DNA of 64,000 bases from Ptychodera flava (lineage: Eukaryota; Hemichordata; Enteropneusta; Ptychoderidae). The translations under genes and the position numbers were made by a program. Numbering within the stretch: the stretch's first letter is position 1; every line of letters starts with the position of its first letter. The notes beneath the pieces are model-generated. The model had not been told where the DNA came from and did not search any database. It saw nothing but the letters and a program-made list of their open reading frames with translations. Positions 1 to 32,100 of this stretch are shown here, piece after piece. The DNA lies in assembly GCF_041260155.1 (NCBI RefSeq), contig NC_091930.1:34142070-34206069 (forward strand), written 5' to 3'.

Positions 1-1450
1 ACATGGTATGCGATTATAGATAGCGATAAGTGATTGTTTAAGGCAAAGCTCAATGCCTTATACACTTTACTCTTACAGACAATAATTTGCCCTTGAAGTT
101 GTTGACTCAGTGTTATCTAATTTCTGCTATAACTACTTAAGATTGCATATTATAAGTGCAGAAACGGGGCTAAAAATACTCCTTTTTAAATGCAAGTGTT
201 CCGTAATGTCAGTGTCCAAATGTTCCCGATTCACATTCCCGATTTGCAAGTAAACAAAATGGACAAACTAAATGACTACCGCTCTCCGCCTACGGTGAAG
301 CGATGCTGATATAGAAAGTTGAAGGGTTTTATGGAACATAAAAAGCTAAATACAGAATTAATGAGTTAGATCTTGAAATGCTATCTCGTGGTAGTTTCAT
401 TAAATTTCTTGTCATTTCTTGGTCGCGTGTTCACACTGAGCTTAAATGTACGTGTCGTACCGATGTCTGTATTTATGTTTCTTGTTTGTTCGTCACTGTT
501 TTTTTTTTTTCGTTTGTCCGTGTGTCTCTGTTTGATGTCCGTGGGCGCGACATCTAAAAAATGGCAAACCCAATCAAAAATAAAAAAATCAGGGGTCACC
601 GTGCAAACTTTGGTACCAGAGAGAGAAATAACCTAAGATTTCCCGATATTTGAAATTCAAAATGGCCGCCCTCCATGTATTAACTCTAAGGGGAGGACGG
701 TGAAAACTGTTGTTATATCAAGAGCTTTAAAATGAGGCCACACAAATGTTAGATCAGGAAAGAATTGTGAAAGTTTGAGAGTCCGAGCATCTGTCCCCGA
801 GGCGAGTTCTGCCTTAATTGTGATCCAGTCATTTCGTTTCAGTATCTATCCACGTGCATGCGTTGCATCCAGTATGAATTGCCTTACTAATATTTGAAAC
901 CCCCCGTGAAAACTCTCATGTACTGGGCTTTCATTCAATGCGACTGGTTGCGCAAAACGGATAGAGCTTTCGCAGTGTTTTTTTTTTCTTCTCAAAAGTT
1001 TGAACAATTTTCTCTTCCCATCTTATCGCCCGTTTCAACATGATACTAGTTGTCAAGGAGCTAAGCAATGCATATGCTTCGTCTGTGAAATCTAATCGGC
1101 TGTCGCCAAAAAGATGTTTTGATGTCGTATATCGTATGCGTACTGTGCTCGAATCCTTTGTTGTAACTATGGTCTTGTCTTTTAATCAATTACCAACACC
1201 GCTAATTGATCAACCATCAGGTTTTATGACTTAAGTAATCTACATATGACAAGTGCGATCAAGACATAACGCATATTTGCATATGTTGAAATTTACGTCA
1301 CTGCATACTGTTGACAGAAATGCACTACATATTTGTCTTTGCAACGCGAACACGCGCGTACAAAGCTCGCAAATCTGTCTTCGACGGTGTTGTTAAACCC
1401 CCTCCCGGTCCGACAGCAGTCTCCGTGTCGTCCGTGCGACCTGATTTCTC
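1..1450. other. Upstream region of gene 1
   Basis: A partial reversed MITE copy is the only recognised feature. No supported exon was seen. Confidence 0.45.
575..816 (-). mobile_element. MITE family A, partial reversed copy
   Basis: It has the family interior in reverse (GGGGTCACCGTGCAAACTTT, then AAGTTTGAGAGTCCGAGCAT) and one end (CCCGAGGCGAGTTCTGCCTT). The other end is lost. It lies upstream of gene 1. Confidence 0.6.
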
Positions 1451-1451
1451 T

Positions 1452-1458
1452 TTATAAA
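1452..1458 (+). promoter_or_regulatory. Possible TATA box of gene 1
   Basis: TTATAAA lies only about 27 nt before the chosen ATG. If used as a core promoter it would place the start of transcription almost at the ATG. Either the leader is extremely short or this is not the working promoter. Confidence 0.3.
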
Positions 1459-1484
1459 CGACAGACTGTTGGCAATAAACTGCC

Positions 1485-8263
<6,779 letters not shown>

Positions 8264-8305
8264 GTGAAGTCGAAAGCTTTCTTTATTGTATGATAGAACA
8301 TATCT

Positions 8306-8311
8306 AATAAA
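8306..8311 (+). terminator. Gene 1 polyadenylation signal
   Basis: An AATAAA hexamer lies 43 nt past the gene 1 stop codon. This gives a short 3' UTR ending near 8330. Confidence 0.65.
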
Positions 8312-8412
8312 TATACGAAATGAATTAAATGACTCTGTGTAGTTTCATTTATTTATCACGCATAACTTACAATACTTTGCACATGCATGACGTAATGTCT
8401 TATAAGACAATA

Positions 8413-9020
8413 GAGAGGTTCAGTTACGCGAAATTCACCAGTACTGGTACGTCTGACGGCGCGAAATTTCGCACGCGTATCAGTGCTCACGTGTGAATTT
8501 TTTGGTTTAGTTGCACATTCCCGATAATTATGCTGCATTTTTGTCTAAGAAACATGCGAAAGTCGTGTAAATTTTAAGAAACATTAATTTCTCTAGGCGG
8601 GGAATATTCTAGCTGGTTGTATCCTCCAATTAAAGCGGCCGATTTTCTTTGATGCAGTTATTTGTGTGGTTTTCAGAGAAATCTTTGTGAAGGCGTCAAA
8701 TGAAAATGAGGAATGAGAGTACAAGATTTTGTTTATGTAAGGAAATCATAGCAAGTACTTCTTGTGCTGGCGCAAACTCTACGAAATATTCTGATATCAA
8801 ATATGTTGCCAATTAACGATGATACTTTACAAGGTTTCTTGTCTAAATTCATGGAAATCATCAAGAGAATCTAAAAAATACTATACGTAATTATGACTAC
8901 ATGTAGAACTGTCGTTTGACGTTCCGAATGTCTGTTCTGCACGTACGCGACGTCTGCTTGTCACGTGACAAAGACGCTACGCGTACTGATCGAATGTAAT
9001 CACGTGTAATTAAACCTCTC
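8413..9020. mobile_element. Third TIR element, about 608 bp, with TA flanks
   Basis: The ends GAGAGGTTCAGTTACGCG and CGTGTAATTAAACCTCTC are imperfect inverted repeats of about 17 bp, each flanked by TA. No transposase frame is visible. It lies just past the end of gene 1. Confidence 0.5.
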
Positions 9021-9249
9021 TAATGCCCTTTACTTCAAGAATCGGCGGTTGTTTCGCACGAGTCAAACTTTAGCATCGTGAAATTGGCTTGCCTACTTCA
9101 AGGTCCTTACAGAATCTTGAAAGCCATCATTACAATTATCTAGCGAAAAACATCAAACAAGAAAGAATCAACAATTTCGTAACAAAAGTATAAAACCTTA
9201 AGGCTGGTGTAAATCTAGAGCAATATAACAATATATGGATATCTCTCGA

Positions 9250-9467
9250 ACACGATTGGAACTAATTTTGGATAATTTGATGGTGAAGTAATGCCGATTT
9301 AATCTACAAATGTAATCTCATCTGCTTTTCTTTTCAAATTACACACTTGTTTTTATGAGTAATTTGCATGTTTTGCAATATTGCAACATTCAGCTACGTC
9401 ACCTCAGGCTTTAGAGAAGTTTGAAAAATATGAAAATGCAATTATCCCAAATTATTTCCAATCGTGT
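9250..9467. mobile_element. MITE family B, second copy
   Basis: It has the same ends (ACACGATTGGAACTAATTTT and the inverse) and the same interior (CTTGTTTTTATGAGTAA). Internal differences show divergence from the copy at 5026. Confidence 0.66.
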
Positions 9468-9770
9468 TATAGTCAAAATAACAAAGAAGTAGACCAAATG
9501 ATCTGCAGCGGGCTGGCGGCAATGACGCCATGAATCGTTTGGCTTTCTAAAAACTGACAATATCTTTTTCGAATGTCAATACAATCCCAACCTTCTCCGA
9601 AAAAAGTCACACTTTTGACTGAATTCCATGTGTACGTAAACAGGAAATGTCAATTTAGTTTACATGTATTATTGCCAAACTTTCTTTCTTTTTGAGGTAG
9701 TAGTTGTCATACATGTAAATGGAATTTAAAATTATCGCAAAGAGTACGTGCATGGTTCGTTTCATATGTA

Positions 9771-10137
9771 TGAAGGTAGAACGCACATAGGGGACAGAGA
9801 GTTGGACTCTCGAATTTCTACTATTCTTTTCTGATCTACTACTTGTGCGGGCTTATTTTAAAGCTCTTGGAGAAAGATAAACTATCACCGGCTTAGTTTT
9901 TTCGACAGGATGATTGCAAAATTTAATTTTCATGCCGTAGAGTTAACACCGGAATTGCGGCCGTTTTGCTTTTCAAATATCGCAAAATGTTGGGTAATTT
10001 GTTTCGCTAGTTCCAAACTTTGTATGATGAACCCCGTTTTTTATTGTTGATTGTGAAAGAGAATGGTTGAAAGATTCATTCTGGAAAGTTTGAGCAAAAG
10101 TTTGTCTTTCACTTTCGAGGCGCATACTACCTTAATA
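9771..10137 (+). mobile_element. MITE family A, copy
   Basis: It runs from GGTAGAACGCACATAGGGGA to GGCGCATACTACCTTAA. The interior keeps AAGCTCTTGGAGAAAGATAA and TTGAGCAAAAGTTTGTC. It lies between genes 1 and 2. Confidence 0.68.
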
Positions 10138-10807
10138 TCACTACATTGCAGAAATTACGGTACAATGTCAGCCCGCAACGATTTAAACTTCTCGCAATGG
10201 GACTGGACAGAAATTAAAGGGGTGGTCTGTGTTCTTTCAGGGGTCACCCATTTTTCGCCCAAGCAGTTTTGAATCATGTTTAAATTTTGCACACGTACTT
10301 TGGGGAGCCTCCACTTTTTGCGCAACTATAAGAAGGCAAGATGTGGCCGATATGGTCCAAGTGACAGCTTCCAGGTCTTCGGACGTCAATATTTTTCGTG
10401 CAAACACTTTTAAAGGGTCACTATTTTTTGTCCAGCATCATATTGAAAAACACCGCCCCTCGTACTTCCTGTGATGTCTCTAACTACAATAAAGTTCAAA
10501 ACGATATGAGATCTGTGACTTTAAGCATCAAGGCCTCTGTCAAAAGTAAAATATATCTAAGACTCTGAAAGTCAAATTCAGTAAGAAATCAAAAAAATCA
10601 GATATCACTTGTGAGGATTACTCCGAATGTAACTAACGCCTTCGTGGCGTCATTAAGTTCAGAGAGTGCACATGTAGTTCTTTTGAGAGAAGTTGATTTT
10701 CTTTCAATTTATATATCAAACTTGAATCTTAATTATTCAGACAATGCTTTTTTTGCAGTTTGAAATATAGAGCCGTTGAAAAGTTGAGGTATATAAAATG
10801 CACCAAT

Positions 10808-10813
10808 TTTATT
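10808..10813 (-). terminator. Possible gene 2 polyadenylation signal
   Basis: A minus-strand AATAAA lies about 190 nt past the gene 2 stop codon. Confidence 0.4.
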
Positions 10814-11001
10814 TGCCACTTCAGCTGGGCAGCACAAAAAGTTCGCATATCGATTTCTGTCGGTTGTACTTTTCATCGCCGATCCTAGCCCGCTAAAATT
10901 TTAAAAGACACGAAGTATTGTTCGAGGTAGACATGTCTGTTTTACATTTTTTGACGGTAACTATGATGGAGAGCGCGAAGGGATTTCCCGCCATTTTACC
11001 T

Positions 11002-23634
<12,633 letters not shown>

Positions 23635-24465
23635 GATCTGTGAATGCGCACAACAGCCGCTCAAAAGAAGACGCTAGCTACAAATACCACCGTTACGAAC
23701 TCTACTGATATTTATTTTCATTTATCAGTTATTTGCTTTCTCATAAGACAGCGAATGTCTCATTAGCCATAGAGAGGGAGTTCTGGGACGAGGCTCCTCT
23801 CTGCCTCACTTTGAGACCGGCGGTGTGCCATACTGGTCGGTCGTTGATGACCCGAGGCGACACCACAGCCCTGGATCTGTTCGAAGCTCTTAATTTACGA
23901 GGAAGTGTCACAATCTTCACACTCTGTCTGCCTCTTGGGATATGTACATTTATAATTGTTTCGGGAGGGGAAGAGGATCGTATTACGCGCGCGATTGCTT
24001 GCTGGAGTTCATTGACTTTCGGGCGCGACGAATGTCAAAAAGTGCTCACAACCCGGTTACCGTTGGTAAGAAGAGTGTACACACGGTAGCACTCTTCTGT
24101 TTAAAGTCTCTGTTATGGAGTTAGTAGCTGCAACTTTCGATTATTGTCTTCACTATTATTGTTTTAAACGTCAACTGCAGCTACTTATTCTGCTCTACTT
24201 GTTCATCAAAGCATGTTGAGATACACGGTATTCAGCTTGTCAACACAACCAGTGCTCGTGTAGACTACAACTTGAAGTAAATTGTTTACAGGTGAATTCT
24301 GGTCCGGACCAGAATTCCAAATTTTAATGTAAACAATAACAGTGCATTTTACACGTAGATCCGCTGTGTTGACTCGCTGAACCGTTGGGTTTTCCGCCAT
24401 GCACTTGCTATTAACAAACACCCCAAAAAAGTGAAAAAGATCATCAAAAGTCGCAGTATTACTGA

Positions 24466-24829
24466 CCTTAATTTAGAACGCGCCTCGGGGACAGATATTC
24501 GGACTCTCAAACTTTTACAATTCTTTTTTGATATACCACTTGTGGGGGCTCATTTTAAAGCTCTTGGTGTAAGAAAACTTTTCATCGGCTTATTTTTTCA
24601 AAATTCGAAAATTTTACTTTTCTCAATAGAGTTAACACAGGAATGGCGGCTAATTTGAATTTTAAATATCGGTGAATCGAGGGGGATATGTTTCTCTAAT
24701 ACTAAAATTTGCACTGTTACACCTTATTTTTATTCTTGATTTTGAAGGAGAATGGTTGTGAGATTCCTTAAGGAAAGTTTGAGCAAAAGTTTAAGTCTTT
24801 CACTTTCGGGGCGCATACTGTACCTTAAG
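24466..24829 (+). mobile_element. MITE family A, copy
   Basis: It has the same start (GAACGCGCCTCGGGGACAGA) and end (GCGCATACTGTACCTTAA) as the copy at 46746, with the interior preserved in order. It lies between genes 2 and 3. Confidence 0.68.
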
Positions 24830-26988
24830 GCGTTAACTTTTGCTCACATTTATAGCAGGAAACTTACAGTCCTTTTCAAAACAATATGGAAAGACAGGAG
24901 ACAAGACAGGAGTCACGGTGTAATAACAAACTGTAGTATTTTGGAAACAAATTGTCTAAAATTTATATTTCGAATTGAAAATGGCTGCAGTACTTAGCTG
25001 TATGAAAGAATATATGTTCGATTTTCACAAAATAAAGAGTGCTTAAAACTTCATTAACCCAGCCAGCTTTAATATCAAACCACAAAACGACATACAGTAA
25101 GCAATTGTAAATATTCTAGAATCTGGATATTTGTCGCCCAGGTTCATTCTAGTTCTACTATGATTCAACGTGTGCTCATTTTGGAGATCTTGACTTATAT
25201 ATTCACACTGTCAAAATTTGCGAGTTAAGTATTTTGCAAATAAGAAATGGGCGTTCTATCATTTTGCTTTCTATTAAAATTATAATGTTGTAAGCAAATT
25301 TCCTGGCAAGACAACCTGACGCCTTACATAGGCTTTTAGTTGGGGCTGGAATTGGAATCGCAGGGTACTGTTTCACGTATTTGGCAAAAGCAAATGTTTC
25401 ACGAAGCAGTTCGATTGATATCATTGCTTGTACCTACAATGAACCCAACATCTGATGCATATCTCTAGTCCAAGCTTCTCATCATCCCCTGCCTTACAAA
25501 TCGGCCACTGGATCACAATCGTCATGTGACGTCATGTTTTGAAATCAACTCATATGGTGCTTCACGCCTTGACTGCACTGACGCTGTGGCGGATTGCAAC
25601 CGCACAGCGCAAAACATTTCCTTGGGGCTGGAACTTTCGCACGTTTACCTGTGATATTTCGATGATCAATATTGGTTGAATGTATTTCAGAGTTGAGTGT
25701 GCAAAACCACAAAAACTTTGTGTCGTTCGCTTAGGGTGCTTAATATCGGTTCGTGACAAATTCGTGTGATCTTAGATTTATAATTTTGTCGTCTGCCGTT
25801 TCCAGAAAGGCCACACGTGTCTTCAAGGCCACGAATGCCATACAGAAGCAAGATGTTTTCGGTTACAGACCCGGGTGCCTGCCCGGTTGCAATAGTCCGG
25901 GTATTACACCACTACCAAGCTCAGTTTCACGTTCATTGGCGTCATATTCGCCATCTATTTTGATTTCAGTCGGCGGAATAAACATGTAAGAGAATTAAAT
26001 GGCTACACAAAACACCGCCCGCTGACGTCATCCCGTGGCGAAATAGCATTCCACTTTTGTTCCGGGGCGTCTACACGCTGGTTCAAGCCCCGCGCGTGAT
26101 TTATGGCCGACAAGTTTGTGAAGAAAATGAAAATATAATGAATACCAGAGCCGCGCAGCTGGGTAAGCTATCCTGCACAGGTCAAGGACACAGACATTCT
26201 TTACCTAATTTTGAAGAGTGACGCTGACATATATTTACAGAGAAAAACAGACGAAATTATCACCAGGCAAACTCTGGTTCTTATTAAGAGGCTTCCGGGG
26301 ACATATGGTCAGAGTATTGCAATTCTTATTTCGGTTTGACTGAAAACTGTTGATGTCATTAAAATAGAAAGTAAGGCTTCGCTTAAAATGAGCGATTTTG
26401 CCATGGTATGCGGCTCAACTGTTGCATGAAGCATGGCTTTTCATGTACACGATCATTACTTTTTTTATTCAAAATGGGTTGCTGAACGTCGCTTTACACG
26501 ACACGTAAGATAGTATTTATTCGATTCCTTTCATTATTTCTTGTCAGTAGTTGCGAGGCCATCAAGGTACGCTCAAAATTTCGAGTTAAATTCCCAGTAC
26601 ATCATTAGAGATATAATAATTCAACGGGGCTTAGGATGAGACGAGAAAAAAAAAACTAGAATTACAGTTATTTTTCTAGCCTGATCGTATGCGCATTTGA
26701 CATTTTTCCCCCGTAATTTTCATTTTTGCATTCCTTAGTGATGTGGTTAGTTTTGCAAAAGAGAAACATCGGCAAATGCTACACCGTGGTTTTCTATTTC
26801 GTTTAGTTTTTTTACGCCTTCCAGGACTTCCTGGATAGAAGTTCCCATCCCCACAAGCTCAATGGTTGTACGAGTGTGATAGTCCCGTGGTGTCATTGCA
26901 GAGCGGCGAACATCGTGATTAGGGTCTTATTAATACCACGATCTCGTTTAGAACCATTTCCGAGTCCGGTCCATGCTCAGACTGACAA

Positions 26989-27053
26989 ATCCATCGCTCG
27001 AGGGCGCTGCCTACGCTCCCTTGGCGAGATGAGAGCGCCCTCGAGCGACGGAT
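26989..27053. repeat. Inverted repeat, 20-nt arms, 25-nt spacer
   Basis: The arms ATCCATCGCTCGAGGGCGCT and its near-inverse differ at one position. It is GC-rich in an AT-rich setting. Function unknown. Confidence 0.6.
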
Positions 27054-27189
27054 CTTTCAGCTGGACCCATGCATGCAGATTAATATTGGCCTGGTGATGG
27101 AAAATGGAAACAGTTGCCAAAATAAGCATGTATTTGATCATTCGCACCAACAAAGTGGCCTTCTACTTTTATGCAGTTTGCGCCTTAAT

Positions 27190-27515
27190 ATTAAGAGCTA
27201 AACTTTTAATCAAACTTTCCTAAACAAACTTTCGACCGTTCTCTTTTGAAAGTAAAGAAATATCAAAATCGGGGTTCACCATGCAACCTTTGGCATTAGA
27301 AAGCAAATTACCCAATAATTAATGATATTTGAAATTCAAAATTGCCGCCATCCCATCCCTGTGGAGGAAAGAAAATTTCCGCTCTTTCAAAAACCAAAAT
27401 TTTCTTCGGCCCATAAGCTTCAAAATGAGCCACCAGTAATAGTACTACTGAGGAAAGAATGTTAATAAAAAGTTTTTGAGCCCGACTATCTTTCCCGAGT
27501 GCATTGTAATTTAAG
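27190..27515 (-). mobile_element. MITE family A, degraded reversed copy
   Basis: It keeps GGGGTTCACCATGCAACCTT, GATATTTGAAATTCAAAATT and a decayed end near TCTTTCCCGAGTGC. It is between genes 2 and 3. Confidence 0.55.
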
Positions 27516-27710
27516 TCTTTCTCAAAAAGTACTGGCCTGATAGTTTTGAAATTTGATTTCCGCACTGGATGGACTTGATGGGACGCCCCGGTTCATGTGA
27601 CCGGAGTATGACCGGTTCTTGCCGTCACGTGGTCGGGGTCGTCCGGTGGATTCTCCAATCAAGTGGCCGCCATATTGTATTCGTCGTCTGCCCCGACCAA
27701 ATCGATCGGG

Positions 27711-27732
27711 CTATTCGGGGATCCCCGAATAG
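27711..27732. repeat. Perfect 22-bp palindrome
   Basis: The half-site is CTATTCGGGGA. It lies in a locally GC-rich patch between genes 2 and 3. Confidence 0.6.
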
Positions 27733-29007
27733 ATGCGCGCGCAGAATCCCGACCCAATCAAGTACGAACTTACTTGGCCTGGGTGCATATTATTTTAAAG
27801 ACACTAGAGATGAAGTTTTCCTGAAACTGTTTGAGGCATTCGCCTGGTTCTGTTATCAACAGGTTATACCATTCGCTCGCGTCCTTGAGACAAGGGCGTC
27901 AAGTGTCAAACAAAGAAGGAAGGCTGACCGTGACTGAACAAAAAGAATAAATTTTATTTTTCTCGTGCAAGATACATATCATGATGCATACAGTACGGAA
28001 AGTCACCTCTCTATACTGGTTCAGAACTGTGGCGTCCTGTCAAGAGAATCCAATATTAATAAAAGAACGAAGTTGAAACTAAACAAGCCTTAAGTCTCCT
28101 GTTCGATAAACTATCTCATATACGATGGAACAGGCGCATGCGTGGCTATCCTTACGAATATATTTTATGTTTACATTTAGTTAGTATTTTTGAAAATTTA
28201 TTTATGTTTTTTTTGCTGTTTTAACTCTCAGAATGACAGGTTCACTATCTAAACAGATGTGTTTCAACGACCAATCAAAATCCAAATTACATCCCTCAAA
28301 AATTATGATAATACGGCAAGAAAGCTGATGAAAAGACTAATAAATATGTTGATACATCTATACGGCTTTTACCGCCCTGAGTAGTATCGCTGGTACAGTT
28401 GTATATCAGGGGATTATTATCAACACCGTATGAGTCAATGTTCTCATAAGAATTCATCATAGATCGGGGCCACCTCATGGGCGTCGTGTCTCACGTGGAC
28501 TGCACCTTGCTGCTTTGGTCAATTGTCGCAGGTACCTTTGAAGGATTGTAGTTCTTCAACGGTACGGCAAGGTCTTCGCCATGGGAGAAACACAGCTGGC
28601 GTGGTGTAGGAGTGCCTCGCGCCTAAGTGTAACTAAAAGCAACAAGGTTTGTATCGGACGATGTGACACGTTATCTCGAATTACAATGATTCAATGTCAA
28701 ACCAGCTCTGAGGCTTTGAAAAAAAAATAAATATAGTCTATATTTTACCCATGAATGGTAACATGGTTGATCAGAACACAGATGATAGGTGACCCCAAAC
28801 GAGCACCGTCAAAACTTCGCAGATCACGTAGACTAGGCCATCACTTCACAACAATAATGACAAAAAAGGTTTTTTTTTTGTAACCCCGGAAGAAAATACT
28901 TAGTATATTAACAAAGGCGAAATACTCGATTAAAATCCATTCAAAATCTACATGATCCAATCCGTTGCGCTGCCAATGTTTCTTTCACAACACCAGGGGG
29001 CGCCTTC

Positions 29008-29174
29008 TCACAGAGGAGGAACGATATTCTCAGCGAAGTAATCGAAGTCGTTGCCTGGCGGGTCGTACTCGCAAGTAACGAAGTATTGAATGTATTCGCC
29101 AGTTGGATCTACACCATCTGCAATGGCACAACCAACACGACGGGAATCTTTCCAAAGTAACTGGGTAAAGTGAC
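29008..29174 (-). CDS. Gene 3 CAP exon 3 with stop
   Basis: It codes GHFTQLLWKDSRRVGCAIA, then YFVTCEYDPPGN and ENIVPPL followed by TGA. Both CAP signatures are present. Confidence 0.87.
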
Positions 29175-32100
29175 CTGAAACAAAAAATTGTCCCGTCAGC
29201 CTGAGATGTTGTCAGATTTCCAATGCAATGCTTTCTACACTTTTGATGCTATTAACAATTTCGGCCTAAAAACAAACTATATCTGATACTGCCATATCTG
29301 TTTGGTAATTCATGTTAATGTACTTTGCTTGAACTTGGAGGTAAACAGTGCATTTCTGTATACCGTATTTTGATTATTGGATTTCATCGAAAATGTTGAT
29401 TCAATATACATAGTAGTCCGTGCGAAAAAAACCTTGCACTTGTTCATCTAGAGACGTTTGATAATAGATGTAATGTACTGAATGGAATAGGATTGTTACA
29501 AGTGCATCTGTGTACGAGAAAGTTGATTTTGGAATTTTACTGAAATGTGGATCCACTGTACATGGGACTCTATGAGAAAACTGAATATCTTTTCCAAACT
29601 AGCCAACCTGTATATTTATAAACGCTGGATAATTAACATAAATGTGCGTGATTAGAATAGGGTGGTTACTAGTGCATATGTATACAAGAAATTCAATTTT
29701 AGAATTTCATCAAAAATTACAGCAAGTCGATCAACTATATAGAGTAGTCTATGAGAAGTAAACGTTTGACTAAAATTTAAAGCAAATGTCACTAGATTTA
29801 TCTTTACTTGTAATGTAACAAAGTCAGCTGTTCTATCAAGGCTGTACACACATTTCAAACTTTTGAGTTGGAGGTTGAGGCACGGGAGGGTCACATTTTA
29901 GATAGAGGCATCACGGGGCGAGTCACATGTTACATGATGGACCACCCTCAATTTCCTCGGTCCACCACCCCCTCATAATAACTGAAAGCTCCCTAATGCT
30001 TGCTATCAGTGCAAGATGCTAGGTATATTGGTATTCATTTCTGCAAATTATGTTAATGAGCATTGTTTCGGTACTTGAAGTTTTAAGCTAATGATTCTTT
30101 ATCAGTGCGGAATATTCATGTACCTCGCATCCTGCATTGTATAAATGCTTGACTGATAATTTTCAATTCACATGGACAGCTTTATCAGCCATTCATTGGG
30201 AACGATATTTGAAACATATCAAACACTCAGCACATACCTGTTTCTGAGGCAAACTGTGGTTTTGAATAGTCGTAGTATTGTATCTCGTCATACCACATCT
30301 TGACAAAACCGTAGCCTGAAATGCATTATGATATATGTCAGAAATCTTTCGCAGTTCATCATATGTAGTAATTTAATGCTCCGCCGTGTAATAGCTTACC
30401 ATATTGTATTGTATCGTGCCATATCATGTTATATCACGTCGTATCATATCATATCATATCATATCATATCATATCAATTGATGGGATTGCCCCTGAAATT
30501 TTGATTGAAAAATGCACCTTTCCAACTTAAAAACATTATTCTCCACCTTTTTAATAACATTCTTGCAACAGGTTGTTTTCCAAAGCAGTGGGCACAGGGA
30601 CTAATTGTCATATTACATAAAAAAGGTTCAAAAGAAAATGTCAACAATTATAGAGGAATAACGTTACTTTCTACAATTAATAAGGTTTTCAGTAATATTA
30701 TATATCAACGATTACGGTCCTGGTCTGATACTAATTTTCCACTTATTGAAGAGCAAGCTGGTTTTCGTCAAAAATATTCCACTGTAGATAACATTTTTAT
30801 TCTCCACACTATTGTAACTAGATATCTTGCACTAAGTGGCAGACTTTACTGTGCTTTTATCGACTTTGAAAAAGCCTTTGATCGTGTAAACCATTATATG
30901 TTATTCTACAAGCTATTTAAAGCTGGTGTGAAAGGTAGAGTGTTTTTAGTCTTACATTCCATGTATTCTAATGTGACAGCCTGTATTCGATCTCCGTCAG
31001 GTATCTCTAATTTCTTCAGATGTGAACTTGGTGTTCAACAAGGTAGCATTCTGTCCCCACTTTTATTTACTTTATTTATCAATGATATAGGTAATGCTCT
31101 AGACCATGATTTTGCAGGAGTGCATATAGCAACTGTTAAACTATTTTTTCTTCTGTTTGCCGATGACCTTACTTTATTCAGTACGACTCAAATAGGGCTT
31201 CAGAGACTATTGAACAATCTTAGCTTGTATTCTGATAAATGGAAACTTAAGGTTAATATTTCAAAATCCAAAATCATTGTTTTTAGGAAAGCAGGAAGGT
31301 TAAAGAATAGTGAGAAATGGTTTTTGAACGGTCAGAAATTGGAGGTGGTTCAAGCTTATAGCTACCTTGGTGTTATGCTTTCTAGCTCTGGCCTGTGGAA
31401 TCGAGCTCAACAACAGTTGGCAATGCAAGCAACCAAAGCTCTTTTTAATGTCCAAAAAGCTCTTGCTAAATTTGGTTCTCTTGATGTTAAACTGGCTTTT
31501 AAGATATTTGATGGGAAAATTTTACCAGTTATGTTGTACGGAAGTGAAATATGAAGGCTTCATCAAGGGGAACAAATTGAAATTGTCCACAACAAATTTT
31601 GTCGTTACGTGTTGAAAGTCTATCAACATACACCAAGTCTCGCAATTAAAGCTGAACTTGGGCGTTTTCCAGTGCGTGTTTTCAGATTGACCAGAGTCAT
31701 CAAATATTGGTTTAGATTGCTGTCTATGCCACAAAATCGTCTGGCATATCATTGTTACATCTTTCAATATAATGAAGCAGAGAAGAGTAAAGAATGTTGG
31801 GCACTCGGGGTTAAAAAGTTACTTTTTTCAGTGGGAATGGGCGAAGCATGGCTCAATCAAGGGGTAGGGTGTGTCAATAGCTTTATCCTCCTTTTTAAAC
31901 AACGCTGTAAAGATATTTATATCCAAGATTGGCACGCTAGTTTACCTATATTTAGTAAGCTTGACACTTATCGTCTTATCAAAAATTCATTTTCTTGTGA
32001 GTCATATTTGTCAGTTATCCAGGTACACAAGTTTCGCAGTGCTTTATGTCGTTTTAGACTTTCTGCACATTCTTTACGAATTGAATCTGACAGATATTTA

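Larger units (their letters stand above)
23700..29000. other. Intergenic region between genes 2 and 3
   Basis: Between the divergent end of gene 2 and the 3' end of gene 3 I see two MITE copies, an inverted repeat and a palindrome, but no supported exon. Confidence 0.5.

Noticed and set aside
27569-27937. 122-residue open frame in a GC-rich patch
   Set aside because: It has no domain, signal peptide or partner exon that I can recognise; a chance frame in GC-rich DNA is simpler.
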